Shown here in pieces: positions 1 through 7,403 of a stretch of DNA of 64,000 nucleotides (position 1 is its first letter; each line of letters begins with the position of its first letter). The stretch comes from Planctomycetota bacterium (lineage in GTDB: Bacteria > Planctomycetota > UBA1135 > GCA-002686595). The DNA is taken from NCBI GenBank assembly GCA_029259595.1, contig JAJDEW010000058.1:1-64000 (forward strand), read 5' to 3'. A model generated the notes under the pieces. That model ran no database searches. It worked only from the letters and a program-made list of their open reading frames with translations, and was not told the DNA's origin. The translations under genes and the position numbers were made by a program.

Positions 1-22
1 ATTTTTTGAATTGGAGACAAGC

Positions 23-784
23 ATGAAAGCAATGACCCCCAAGGATCGCGTCGAGTACGTCAAGAACCTGGAACTTGATCCGACTCCCCAGTCCGTCCTG
101 GATCTGCATCTCGCCCCAACGGTGACTGAAGACGACGAGCAAGCAGGCTACGTGGACGCAGGAAGTCTGGTCTCTTTCGTCGCAGGCGTAAGCGCTCTCC
201 ACAAGAGCGACGCTCTCAACACGACACTTCTGGCGCAACTCGCCGCCAACAAGAAGCATGACCGGGAAACTCAGACCGTCGAGTGGTACAAGTACTACCG
301 AAACGTGCTTGAAAACGTTGGTTGGGTCGTCCCGAGCTTCAATTTCCTGAAGTTCAAAGCTAGCGGGTCGACCTTCACCGTGGACGCGGTAATCGCGGAT
401 GTGCTGGAGGCCATCTCGACTCAGGACGATCGCCAGATCATCGACTCGACGATCAGCGCGGTCAAAGCACTCGACAATGGCGATGGCAGACTTGTCCTTT
501 GGGACCAGAACACGACGAGTCTGGACAGGGGCAACTTTCAGATCAGTGCATGCAGCGAGTCGGACGGCGTCCTGGTCATGAAGCTGGGCACCTTCTACTT
601 CCACACGGACAAGACAGTGACGAGTGTCCTGTGGTTCAGCTTCTCGTCCTCGAAGACGGAATTCTACAAGGGCGGCCAGACCGTCAACCTGAACGAAGAC
701 GTGTACAACAACGACCTTCGAGAGATGGTGATCAAGAAGCTAGGAAAGCGCGCCCAGGATTTTGTCGGCAACCTAGACATCTAG
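23..784 (+). CDS. Uncharacterised 253-residue protein
   Basis: I do not recognise this protein. The ATG at 23 was chosen because a GGAG sits at 13-16, six bases upstream; an in-frame TTG at 11 is the other option. The product has no signal peptide or membrane segment and looks soluble: a helical N-terminal half (residues about 1-140, acidic, with a VGWVVPSFNF stretch) and a C-terminal half with alternating polar/hydrophobic strands (SACSESDGVLVMKLGTFYFH, LWFSFSSSKTEFYKGGQ). By eye its codons are less GC-rich than those of neighbouring genes, which hints at transfer. The TAG stop lies inside the CTAG target of the adjacent insertion sequence, so the reading frame is intact. Its probable terminator is now stranded beyond the element at 2611-2640. 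The upstream context is outside the window. Confidence 0.75.
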   Translation: MKAMTPKDRVEYVKNLELDPTPQSVLDLHLAPTVTEDDEQAGYVDAGSLVSFVAGVSALHKSDALNTTLLAQLAANKKHDRETQTVEWYKYYRNVLENVGWVVPSFNFLKFKASGSTFTVDAVIADVLEAISTQDDRQIIDSTISAVKALDNGDGRLVLWDQNTTSLDRGNFQISACSESDGVLVMKLGTFYFHTDKTVTSVLWFSFSSSKTEFYKGGQTVNLNEDVYNNDLREMVIKKLGKRAQDFVGNLDI

Positions 785-803
785 CCCTGAAATAAGCGCT
801 CAG
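785..803 (+). repeat. Left terminal inverted repeat of the IS
   Basis: The 19-bp sequence CCCTGAAATAAGCGCTCAG is the exact reverse complement of 2577-2595. It is preceded by the CTAG target-site copy at 781-784. Confidence 0.92.
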
Positions 804-853
804 ACGGAAAGAGGCGCCGAAACGCGCCGATTCATGGGGTAACCACACCTTCC

Positions 854-2368
854 ATGGGTCGGAGCGAGGCGCCTCAAGTGAAGCAAACTACGGATCGAGT
901 TCGTGCGAGTCACGTCAATACGGGGACGGCCGTTTTCGGCGCGGAGTTGACCGAGGGAGGGCGGGGTGAACGCCAGCTCCGCCACCCCAAGCTGCGAGTC
1001 GAGATCGAGGCGACGGAGTCGACGGCCTACGGGGGCCTTGCTTTGGCGTCCAGTCTAGTCGCGAAGCTGCGGGTGTCTCAGGCGATCGACGAGCACCTCT
1101 CTTTGCTTCGGTCTCACCGTCCGTTTCACGAGTCCGATCACGTGCTGACGCACGTCTACAACCTGTTCGTGGGAGGGGGCGCGATCGAGGACATCGCCGA
1201 CCTACAGCACAGCGAACCTGTGCGCCGGATCCTGGGCGCCTCTCGCATCCCCGACCCCACGACGGCTGGCGACTTCCTGCGTCGCTTCGGGCAGGCGGAC
1301 ATCGTCGAGCTGGATCGAGCGATCGACGAGGTGCAGAGCCGGGCGTGGCGACTCACCCACGGATCACGCAAGGTCAAGCTGGGCGTGGTCGACTTGGACT
1401 CGCACGTGCGCCACGTTTTTGGCGACCAGAAGGAAGGTGCCGACTTCACCTACAAGGGCGGCTTCGGCTATCACCCGCTGGTGATCTCGCTGGCTGGCAC
1501 GCAGGAGTGTCTTCGGCTGGTCAACCGCCCTGGCAACGTCGCCTCGGCGGAGGGCGCTGCGAAGCACTTGGCGGAGCTGGTGTCGATGCTGAAGTCTCGC
1601 TTCAATAGGATCCTGGTGCGCGGCGACAGCGCCTTCGCACGCCAGGACATCTTCGACGTGTGCGACGAACACGGGCTGTACTTCGCGATGGTCTCACCGA
1701 CCCAGCCCAACTTCGCGGATCTGGCCGATTCGCTGCCGGAGCGGTGCTGGAAGCCGTTTCGCGCGAGCGACGCGAAGCCGTCGCGCGGTGGGCGGCGCCG
1801 CAAGCGCGGCGGGAACCGCCGTCGTCGCCGTGCTCGCGAGCGCGGCAAACGGAACCTCAAGCTGGAGAAGCAGTGGGTCGCCGAGCTCGACTACCGGCCT
1901 GTACGCAGCGAGCGGACCTATCGCCTGATCGTGCGGCGTCAAAGGATCGAGGAGTCCGCGCAAGGCGAGCTCTTCGAGCTCTGGCGCTATCGCTACGTGC
2001 TCACCAATCTGCCGAAGTCTGTCTCCGCCGAAGAGGTCGTGCGGGAAACCTACCGCCGCTGCGATCAGGAGAACGTGATCGAGCAGCTGCAGGGAGGCGT
2101 CGCGGCGATGCGCATGCCGACGGGTGGGCTGCTCGCCAACCACGCCTTCCTGGTGTGCGCTCGCCTCGCACACAACCTCAAGGCATGGCTGGCGATGCTG
2201 GCTCTGCCGGCCGAGGTGATGCGCTGGGAATGGAAGCGCTTCCGCAAGGCCTTCGTCTACATCGCGGCGCGCGTGGTGCTGACCGCGCGCATGCACGTGC
2301 TGCGACTGGCCGGCTCTCATCGATTCGCAGAAAGCATCCAGCGAGGGATCATCCGGCTGCAAACCTGA
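854..2368 (+). CDS. IS1380-family DDE transposase
   Basis: A full-length 504-residue transposase that would move the surrounding element by cut-and-paste. The N-terminal part (GGLALASSLVAKL..., SDHVLTHVYNLFVGG..., PDPTTAGDFLRRF) matches the conserved IS1380 layout. The RNase H-like core shows the first Asp in VVDLDSH (about D182), the second in VRGDSAF (about D258) and the Glu in CDQENVIEQ (E406 or E410). An unusually Arg-rich stretch lies at about residues 311-338. No good ribosome-binding site precedes the ATG at 854. A small hairpin, GGCGCCGAAACGCGCC, lies between the left end and the gene and could limit read-in transcription. The family call is firm; activity is inferred from the intact frame and ends. 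Confidence 0.92.
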   Translation: MGRSEAPQVKQTTDRVRASHVNTGTAVFGAELTEGGRGERQLRHPKLRVEIEATESTAYGGLALASSLVAKLRVSQAIDEHLSLLRSHRPFHESDHVLTHVYNLFVGGGAIEDIADLQHSEPVRRILGASRIPDPTTAGDFLRRFGQADIVELDRAIDEVQSRAWRLTHGSRKVKLGVVDLDSHVRHVFGDQKEGADFTYKGGFGYHPLVISLAGTQECLRLVNRPGNVASAEGAAKHLAELVSMLKSRFNRILVRGDSAFARQDIFDVCDEHGLYFAMVSPTQPNFADLADSLPERCWKPFRASDAKPSRGGRRRKRGGNRRRRRARERGKRNLKLEKQWVAELDYRPVRSERTYRLIVRRQRIEESAQGELFELWRYRYVLTNLPKSVSAEEVVRETYRRCDQENVIEQLQGGVAAMRMPTGGLLANHAFLVCARLAHNLKAWLAMLALPAEVMRWEWKRFRKAFVYIAARVVLTARMHVLRLAGSHRFAESIQRGIIRLQT

Positions 2369-2576
2369 CCGCTTGCGATAGGGCCGCGACCGCATCGATT
2401 CCGATGGCGGAGCTGTGCCCGTAGGACGCAAACGACCCCCTGGCGAAAGGCAAGGGTCACGCGACGACGAGCTCAGACGGGCTTCAACCCGAATCCAGCA
2501 CGCCGATTCTCCAACCCCAGCCAGCCAATCGGTCGATCACCACCGCCGAGGCACCGCTACGAGGGACAAGCGCTCG

Positions 2577-2595
2577 CTGAGCGCTTATTTCAGGG
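2577..2595 (-). repeat. Right terminal inverted repeat of the IS
   Basis: This is an exact 19-bp reverse complement of the left end (785-803). It is followed by CTAG at 2596-2599, the second copy of the target site. Confidence 0.92.
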
Positions 2596-2610
2596 CTAGG
2601 AGCTAGGGTC

Positions 2611-2640
2611 GGGGACGTCCTTCTTTCGAAGGGCGTCCCC
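2611..2640. terminator. Hairpin terminator separated from its gene by the IS
   Basis: A 12-bp stem (one T-G wobble) with the six-base loop CTTTCG joins GGGGACGTCCTT to AAGGGCGTCCCC. There is no strong T-run. If the IS is removed, this hairpin lies about a dozen bases after the stop codon at 784. On the other strand it follows prmA (stop at 2657), so it probably served both convergent genes. Confidence 0.7.
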
Positions 2641-2656
2641 GCTCGCGTCCAGGAGC

Positions 2657-3586
2657 TCACGACGGCACGCACTCGAGCGTCCGCCAGGCGCCGCGCGGTC
2701 GTTCGGCGACCACGGTGAGCCCCGCGGCGGCGAGGACGGGGCGCAGGCCGTCCAGGTGGCGGCGGTGGATGCCGCTCAGGAGGACGAAGCGGCGTGCGCA
2801 CGCCCGCAAGATCGTGGCCTGCGCGGCCAGGACATCGGCGTAGATGTTCGCGACGACGCCGTCGTATGGCTCGGATCCCACGAGCGAGTCGAAGCCACCG
2901 GTGCGGAAGTGACAGCGCTCGAGAACGCCGTTGTCGCGCGCGAGGTCGTTTGCCGCCGTCTCCGCGTTCGGGTCGAGATCGAATCCGTGCACCTCGCCCG
3001 CGCCGAGCAACGCGGACGCCACGGCCAGGACTCCGGAGCCGCTGCCCGCATCGAGCAGGCGGTCGCCGGGTCGGATCAGGGACTGCAGGCGTTCGAGACA
3101 GGTGCGCGTCGTCGGATGACGGCCCGTGCCGAACGAACCGCCCGGGGCGAGCCGCAGCGGGAGATCGGCAGGACGCAACTCGAGCTCGGACCAGGGTGGA
3201 ACGATGCACAGACGTCCGACGCGGAAGGCGCGCCAGCTCGCCTTCCAGGATTCCGCGTAGTCGCGCGCGGGAAGGTGCGTGAAGCCGACGGCCAGGTCGC
3301 GAAGCGCGGGCTCGGCGGCGCGCTCGGCCCGGGCTCGCACCGCGGCCGTGATCGCCTCGCGCACGACGGAAGAGTCCTCGCGCGCGGCGTAGAACGTGGT
3401 GACGTCGGTGAAGACCTCGCCGCCGCTGCCTTCGGGCGGCAAGGCGTCTTCGATCACCGCCTGCGTGCAGGGTTCGACGACGAGCGCCTCGGCGACCAGC
3501 TCGTGCCAGCCGAGCGGTACGCGAACGCGCACCTCGATCCAGCCGTCGGCCTGGGGCTCACCGACCTCGTCGTTCGCTCGTGTCAT
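2657..3586 (-). CDS. prmA: Ribosomal protein L11 methyltransferase family (PrmA)
   Basis: PrmA is a cytoplasmic SAM-dependent enzyme that methylates ribosomal protein L11. The 309-residue product has the family's GTGRHPTT signature (residues 153-160), the SAM-binding loop LLDAGSGSG (177-185), the acidic residue after strand 2 in GFDLDP, and VVANIYADVL in place of the usual NILA motif IV. An N-terminal substrate-recognition domain fills the first 90 residues or so. I chose the ATG at 3586; a TTG at 3622 would extend it by 12 residues to within 4 bp of the upstream gene. It is co-directional with and close to that gene (stop at 3626), so the two are probably co-transcribed. The motif IV difference leaves some doubt whether L11 is the real substrate. 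Confidence 0.85.
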   Translation of the reverse strand: MTRANDEVGEPQADGWIEVRVRVPLGWHELVAEALVVEPCTQAVIEDALPPEGSGGEVFTDVTTFYAAREDSSVVREAITAAVRARAERAAEPALRDLAVGFTHLPARDYAESWKASWRAFRVGRLCIVPPWSELELRPADLPLRLAPGGSFGTGRHPTTRTCLERLQSLIRPGDRLLDAGSGSGVLAVASALLGAGEVHGFDLDPNAETAANDLARDNGVLERCHFRTGGFDSLVGSEPYDGVVANIYADVLAAQATILRACARRFVLLSGIHRRHLDGLRPVLAAAGLTVVAERPRGAWRTLECVPS

Positions 3587-3625
3587 GGCGCGGAGCTTGC
3601 CCGGTCGCGCCAGCCGTGGCAACGC

Positions 3626-5857
3626 TCAGCCGCCTTGCACCTCGAGCGCATCGAAGGAGAGCAACGCCATCGCCGTGGCGTAGGCCTTGCCATAGCTGAA
3701 GCCCGAGTCCACGAAGCCGCCGTCGACTTCGGGCAGCTCGCAGAGCAGCTCGAACAGGCGCGCGCGTTCCTTCGCGAGCGGTCGGTCGGGATCGTCGACC
3801 GTCGCGAGGCAGGTCGCGAGGAAGTTGTGGAAGAAGAAGTAGCCCGCCGTCCCATCGAGGCTCGGGATGTGGAAGTTCGACTTGCGGCCCGGTTCGATCG
3901 CCGCGGGGTAGCTGTCGAGAAAGAGTTCGATGCCGTGCTCGACCGCCTTGCGCTCGACCCGTCCTTCGAGCGCGAGCACCCACTCGCAAAGCGGCTGGCG
4001 GCAGGCGGCGCCAGCCATCGTTCGGTTCACCTGCGGAGCATCGACGAGGTAGCCGAAGAGTCCTTGGTCACCGCCGCGTGCCCCTTCGAGGACATCCGCC
4101 GCCTTTGCGAAGACCTCTTCGTCGACGGCGAGCCCGACCTCGCGCGCACCGTGCAGGGCCAAGGCGCCCATCGCGGTCACGAACGTCGACGTGTACGTGT
4201 AATGGCTGAAGGGGCCGCCCGCTTCGGCCTGCTGGTCGACCAGGTACGCCACCCACTCCTCCATCGCGGCCTGGATCGCCTGCGGTCGCGCGTCGGCGTC
4301 GGGGTAGGCCCGCGCGAAGTGCAGGAGCCGCAGGATGTCGGCGTAGGACCAGATCACGCCTTCCCGGTCGACGAGCTCGTCGGCCAGGAGGAAGGCCTCG
4401 CCGCGCATCACGACGGCATCGGCTAGCTCGGGATCGAGCTCGCGCCAGGCGCGTACGGCCGAGCAAGCGACCGCGCTGATCGCGGTGTGGATGTTGCCGA
4501 GAGCTCCGCCGAGGACCTCCTCCGTCAGCACGCTTACGCCGTCGCCTCCCCAGCGCGAGCCGCGCCAGGACCCGTCGGACCGTTGCTGGCGAACCAGGAA
4601 GCGGAAGCCGTCCTGCAAGATCGCGCGCGCCTCCTTCGGCGTGCGGACGTAGTGCGTGTCGGGCGAAGCGTAGGCGGCCTCGTCGAGCCAGCGCAGGTCC
4701 TCCATGGCGCGCGTCAGCGGGCCTTCGCCGCGCTGACCGTCGCCGCCGATCGCAAGATAGGCGGCCGACTTGGCGGCCCAGGGGGAGCGGGGCTCGAGCT
4801 CGAGCGCGCGCCGCCAGGCCGCGAGGGCCTCGTCCTCGCGCCGGTCGAACCAGCGGACGGCGCCGAGGAAGTAGGCCGCCTCGGCCCGGCGCGCGTGTGG
4901 AACGTCCTTCGCGAGCGCAGCCTCGAGGTCGGCCTCGGCCGCACGGTCGGCGCCTCGACGCAACGCGAGGCGTGCGCGCTCGACCTGGACCAGTGCCTCC
5001 TGCTCCGCGTCGCTGGCCAAGCTCCAAGCCGCCTCCAAGGCCTGCGCGGCCTCCGCCGGACGGCGTTCGAGTCGAGCGAGGCGCGCGCGCAGGAGGCTCG
5101 CCTCGAAGCCGACGAGCCCCGTCAAGGCCGAGCGCGCGCTCGGGAACGCACCGTCGCGCAGAGCTTCGGTCGCGCAGGCCAGCGCCAGCGCGCCGTCCTT
5201 CGGTGCGGCCACCCAGGCCGCATGGGCTTCCTCGAAGCGCGCGTGCCGGTGCGCGTCGTCGCCCAAACCCTCGAGCACGGCGCGCAGCTTGGCCGCGAAC
5301 CAGTCGGCCTGGAAGGTGAAGATGCGATCGATGCGCAGCAGCTCTTCACCCGCGGGCGAGAACACCAGCAGACCGGGTTCCATGAAGGCCGGCATGGAAA
5401 GGCCGAAGCGAGCGCCCAGCTCTCCGGCCACGGGGCGCTGGATGGCCACGAAGCGCCGGTTGATCAGCTCGGACAGCTCGGGGTCCGAGAAGGGTCCGAC
5501 CTGCATGTAGCGATCGAGCAGGTGCGGCAAGATCATGTGCTGCCCTGCCACGGTCGGCACGTACCACAACAGCGGACGGCCGCGCTCCTTCGCCTCGGCC
5601 AGGCACTCCTCGAACGACGGAGCGACTTCGAGCGCGGCCGTGATCCACTCGACCGCATGCGCCTCGAGCCGTTGCTGCATGACCAGCTCCATCATCTGCG
5701 CCTCGGTGTTCACCACCTCGATCCGATCGAACCATCGGATCGTGTCGTAGCAGGCGCGCCAGGCCGGGACCTCGGCGGGCACTTCGACTTGGACTTGGGA
5801 CGAGGCGACGGCGGGAACGAAGGCAGGCAGCAGGAAGGCCAGTCGTGAGAGCTTCAT
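3626..5857 (-). CDS. Secreted thioredoxin-like / TPR / alpha-toroid protein
   Basis: A 743-residue exported protein with a signal peptide (MKLSRLAFLLPAFVPAVASSQ). Three parts can be seen. Residues about 90-200 resemble a thioredoxin-fold domain of the kind that begins with FEECLAEAKERGRPLLWYV, but without a CxxC. Residues about 200-370 are Ala-rich helical repeats typical of TPRs (EAAYFLGAVRWFDRREDEALAAWRRALELEP). Residues about 400-740 are helical repeats with QRSDGSWRG and FHNFLATCLATV-type motifs, resembling the alpha/alpha toroid of squalene cyclase and prenyltransferase folds. No catalytic acid motif of true cyclases is obvious, so it is more likely a binding or scaffold protein. It is transcribed divergently from the lipoprotein gene at 6045. 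The function is unknown; the domain reading rests on pattern and needs a profile search. Confidence 0.8.
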   Translation of the reverse strand: MKLSRLAFLLPAFVPAVASSQVQVEVPAEVPAWRACYDTIRWFDRIEVVNTEAQMMELVMQQRLEAHAVEWITAALEVAPSFEECLAEAKERGRPLLWYVPTVAGQHMILPHLLDRYMQVGPFSDPELSELINRRFVAIQRPVAGELGARFGLSMPAFMEPGLLVFSPAGEELLRIDRIFTFQADWFAAKLRAVLEGLGDDAHRHARFEEAHAAWVAAPKDGALALACATEALRDGAFPSARSALTGLVGFEASLLRARLARLERRPAEAAQALEAAWSLASDAEQEALVQVERARLALRRGADRAAEADLEAALAKDVPHARRAEAAYFLGAVRWFDRREDEALAAWRRALELEPRSPWAAKSAAYLAIGGDGQRGEGPLTRAMEDLRWLDEAAYASPDTHYVRTPKEARAILQDGFRFLVRQQRSDGSWRGSRWGGDGVSVLTEEVLGGALGNIHTAISAVACSAVRAWRELDPELADAVVMRGEAFLLADELVDREGVIWSYADILRLLHFARAYPDADARPQAIQAAMEEWVAYLVDQQAEAGGPFSHYTYTSTFVTAMGALALHGAREVGLAVDEEVFAKAADVLEGARGGDQGLFGYLVDAPQVNRTMAGAACRQPLCEWVLALEGRVERKAVEHGIELFLDSYPAAIEPGRKSNFHIPSLDGTAGYFFFHNFLATCLATVDDPDRPLAKERARLFELLCELPEVDGGFVDSGFSYGKAYATAMALLSFDALEVQGG

Positions 5858-6044
5858 GTCGGCGAGCCTACCGTCGTACGACCTGGGCGCGGAAGGCCCC
5901 TACGCAAGAGCTACGGCACTCGAATTCATACCTTTCCCAGACCCCTCGAGCGGACTTCACGTGCCTGACCGAAACCCAACGGACGCCCCCGAGCGAAGAC
6001 GCCGCGGGCTTGCCAAGCCGGCCGCGGGGAACGACGATGCCGCC

Positions 6045-6428
6045 ATGAGCCGGCCTGTCCTCTTCGTCCTTCTCGCCCTGCCCCTGTTCTCCTGTGCCTT
6101 CGCGCGCACCGTCGAGAACACACCCCTGGAAGCCCAGGCGATGGCCCAGCTGCAGCCGGGGACCTCGACGGCGCGGGACGTCGTGGAGACGCTCGGGGCC
6201 CCGACCGAGGTCGTTCAGCTCGGCAAGCGCAGCGCCTACCGCTACGACTTCACGACCACCAAGCGTGCCGTGCTGGTCCTGATCCTCATCGACTTCTTCA
6301 ACCAGGATTCGCGTTCCGATCGCGCCTGGTTCTTCTTCGACGAAAGCGACGTACTCACCCACGTCGGCGTCACGCTCGAGGGCGAGAAAGCACGCTATGC
6401 GATGCCCTGGCAGGACGTGCACGAGTGA
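6045..6428 (+). CDS. Small lipoprotein, SmpA/OmlA (BamE)-like
   Basis: A 127-residue lipoprotein. The ATG at 6045 gives a clean lipoprotein signal (MSRPVLFVLLALPLFSCAF, lipobox LFSC). The mature part begins with the pattern of the BamE/SmpA fold: LQPGTSTARDVVETLGAPTEV, then YRYDFTTTKR and a late WFFFDESDVLTHVG strand pair. An internal hydrophobic run (AVLVLILIDFF) is unusual for that family. The frame is open upstream to 5856, but the extension has no credible start. The next gene overlaps by 4 bp (GTGA), so the two lipoproteins are translationally coupled. The role is unknown; a beta-barrel assembly function should not be assumed. Confidence 0.82.
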   Translation: MSRPVLFVLLALPLFSCAFARTVENTPLEAQAMAQLQPGTSTARDVVETLGAPTEVVQLGKRSAYRYDFTTTKRAVLVLILIDFFNQDSRSDRAWFFFDESDVLTHVGVTLEGEKARYAMPWQDVHE

Positions 6429-6859
6429 AGAAGGCCACGGTGCTCTTCGCGCTCGCGTTTTGGTCGAGCGCCTGCATCCAGGCCGGCTGGACGCGTGAAA
6501 CCCGCGACAAACCCGTGCCTGCCGAGGCCCTGGTCGAGCTCGGTCCGGGCGCGGGACTCGACGCCTGCCTCGCGCGACTCGGCGCTCCCTTGCATGTGCA
6601 GGAAGTCGCCGTCGACGGGGCCCAGGGCGCGATGCTCGTCTACGGCTGGTACGAGAGCCGCGGCTGGGGCGTGGACGTGTCCGTACCGCTCCAAGAGCGC
6701 GCCTCGGCCTCGGTGTCCTATGACCAGGGGACCGAGCGGATGCGTGGCGTCGCCCTGGTCTTCGACGCCGACCTCTTGCTCGACCACTGGCGTGACGGTC
6801 TCGTCCGCGACCTGCTCGGCGAAGGCCAGCGCGTCCGGCCCCAACCGGTCGACGGCTGA
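6425..6859 (+). CDS. Small lipoprotein, second gene of the pair
   Basis: A 144-residue lipoprotein starting at a GTG that overlaps the previous stop (GTGA). The signal sequence MKKATVLFALAFWSSACIQ has lipobox SSAC. The body repeats the logic of its neighbour (VELGPGAGLDACLARLGAPLHVQEV, then VYGWYESRGWGVDVSVPL, then MRGVALVFDADLLLDHW), suggesting a second BamE-like fold and an old duplication of the pair. It converges with the DinB-like gene, whose stop is 4 bp away at 6864. Confidence 0.8.
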   Translation: MKKATVLFALAFWSSACIQAGWTRETRDKPVPAEALVELGPGAGLDACLARLGAPLHVQEVAVDGAQGAMLVYGWYESRGWGVDVSVPLQERASASVSYDQGTERMRGVALVFDADLLLDHWRDGLVRDLLGEGQRVRPQPVDG

Positions 6860-6863
6860 GGCT

Positions 6864-7403
6864 TCAGTCCGGTGCAGCAGCGATCTCGTCGATAATCGCG
6901 AGATGGTGGGCCGTGTGAGTGCGCGCGAAGCGTAGCCACAGGGGCGCCGAGAGATCGCCCAGAAGCTGGTGAGGAATGCCGTCCGGCGCGTCCGCCAGCT
7001 CGTCCAGCCGACGTCCCACCTGCTCGTGAAGCTGCCGCGCATCGCGCGCGAAGGTCTGCACGCTTTCGGGCTCGAAAGTCGCGGGCGGCGTCACGAAGCG
7101 TGGCGCCTGCGCCAGACCTCGCGGAATCGCCCCCGCCTCCAGCACCGCGGAGGCCTCCGCAGCAAGCGGCTGGCGCGGGCGGATCAAGAGCCCCTTGCGG
7201 TTCACCAGCGCCAGGGCGTTCTTCAGGCTGAGTTCGTTCGCGAGCGACAGGTGAAACAGGTGCCTGGCGATCTCCCAACCCGACACCGCCGGTACGACGC
7301 GGGTCAAGACCTCGACGTCACGCGCCAACCAGGCCTCGACCCGGTCCAGATCGGCGCCGAGGTCCGCGTGGTCGCGGGCGGCATTCGTCGTCAGGGTCGT
7401 CAT
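6864..7403 (-). CDS. DinB-like four-helix-bundle protein
   Basis: A 179-residue helical protein of the DinB/YfiT-like superfamily, whose members often bind a metal through three histidines and act in small-thiol chemistry. The visible histidines fit that layout: GWEIARHLFHLSLANELSL near residue 50 and FARTHTAHHLAIIDEI at the C-terminus. Its ATG overlaps the stop of the upstream M1-type peptidase gene by 4 bp (ATGA at 7403-7400), so it is translationally coupled to it. The superfamily call is good; substrate and partner are unknown. Confidence 0.82.
   Translation of the reverse strand: MTTLTTNAARDHADLGADLDRVEAWLARDVEVLTRVVPAVSGWEIARHLFHLSLANELSLKNALALVNRKGLLIRPRQPLAAEASAVLEAGAIPRGLAQAPRFVTPPATFEPESVQTFARDARQLHEQVGRRLDELADAPDGIPHQLLGDLSAPLWLRFARTHTAHHLAIIDEIAAAPD

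Larger units (their letters stand above)
785..2595 (+). mobile_element. Complete IS1380-family insertion sequence
   Basis: This is an 1811-bp element with one transposase gene. It is bounded by perfect 19-bp inverted repeats (785-803 and 2577-2595, outer end CCCTGAAATAAGCGCTCAG) and flanked by CTAG at 781-784 and 2596-2599. CTAG is palindromic, so the visible inverted repeat extends to 23 bp; I read the CTAG copies as the 4-bp target duplication. The transposase frame is uninterrupted, so the element is potentially active. About 200 bp between the transposase stop and the right end carries no convincing gene. The insertion lies exactly at the stop codon of the upstream gene and before its hairpin terminator, so no gene is broken. 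Confidence 0.9.

Noticed and set aside
2756-4426. A 556-codon plus-strand frame antisense to prmA and the toroid protein
   Set aside because: A shadow of the minus-strand genes: low-complexity Arg/Ala/Glu composition, no signal, no domain, and the opposite strand has clear motifs.
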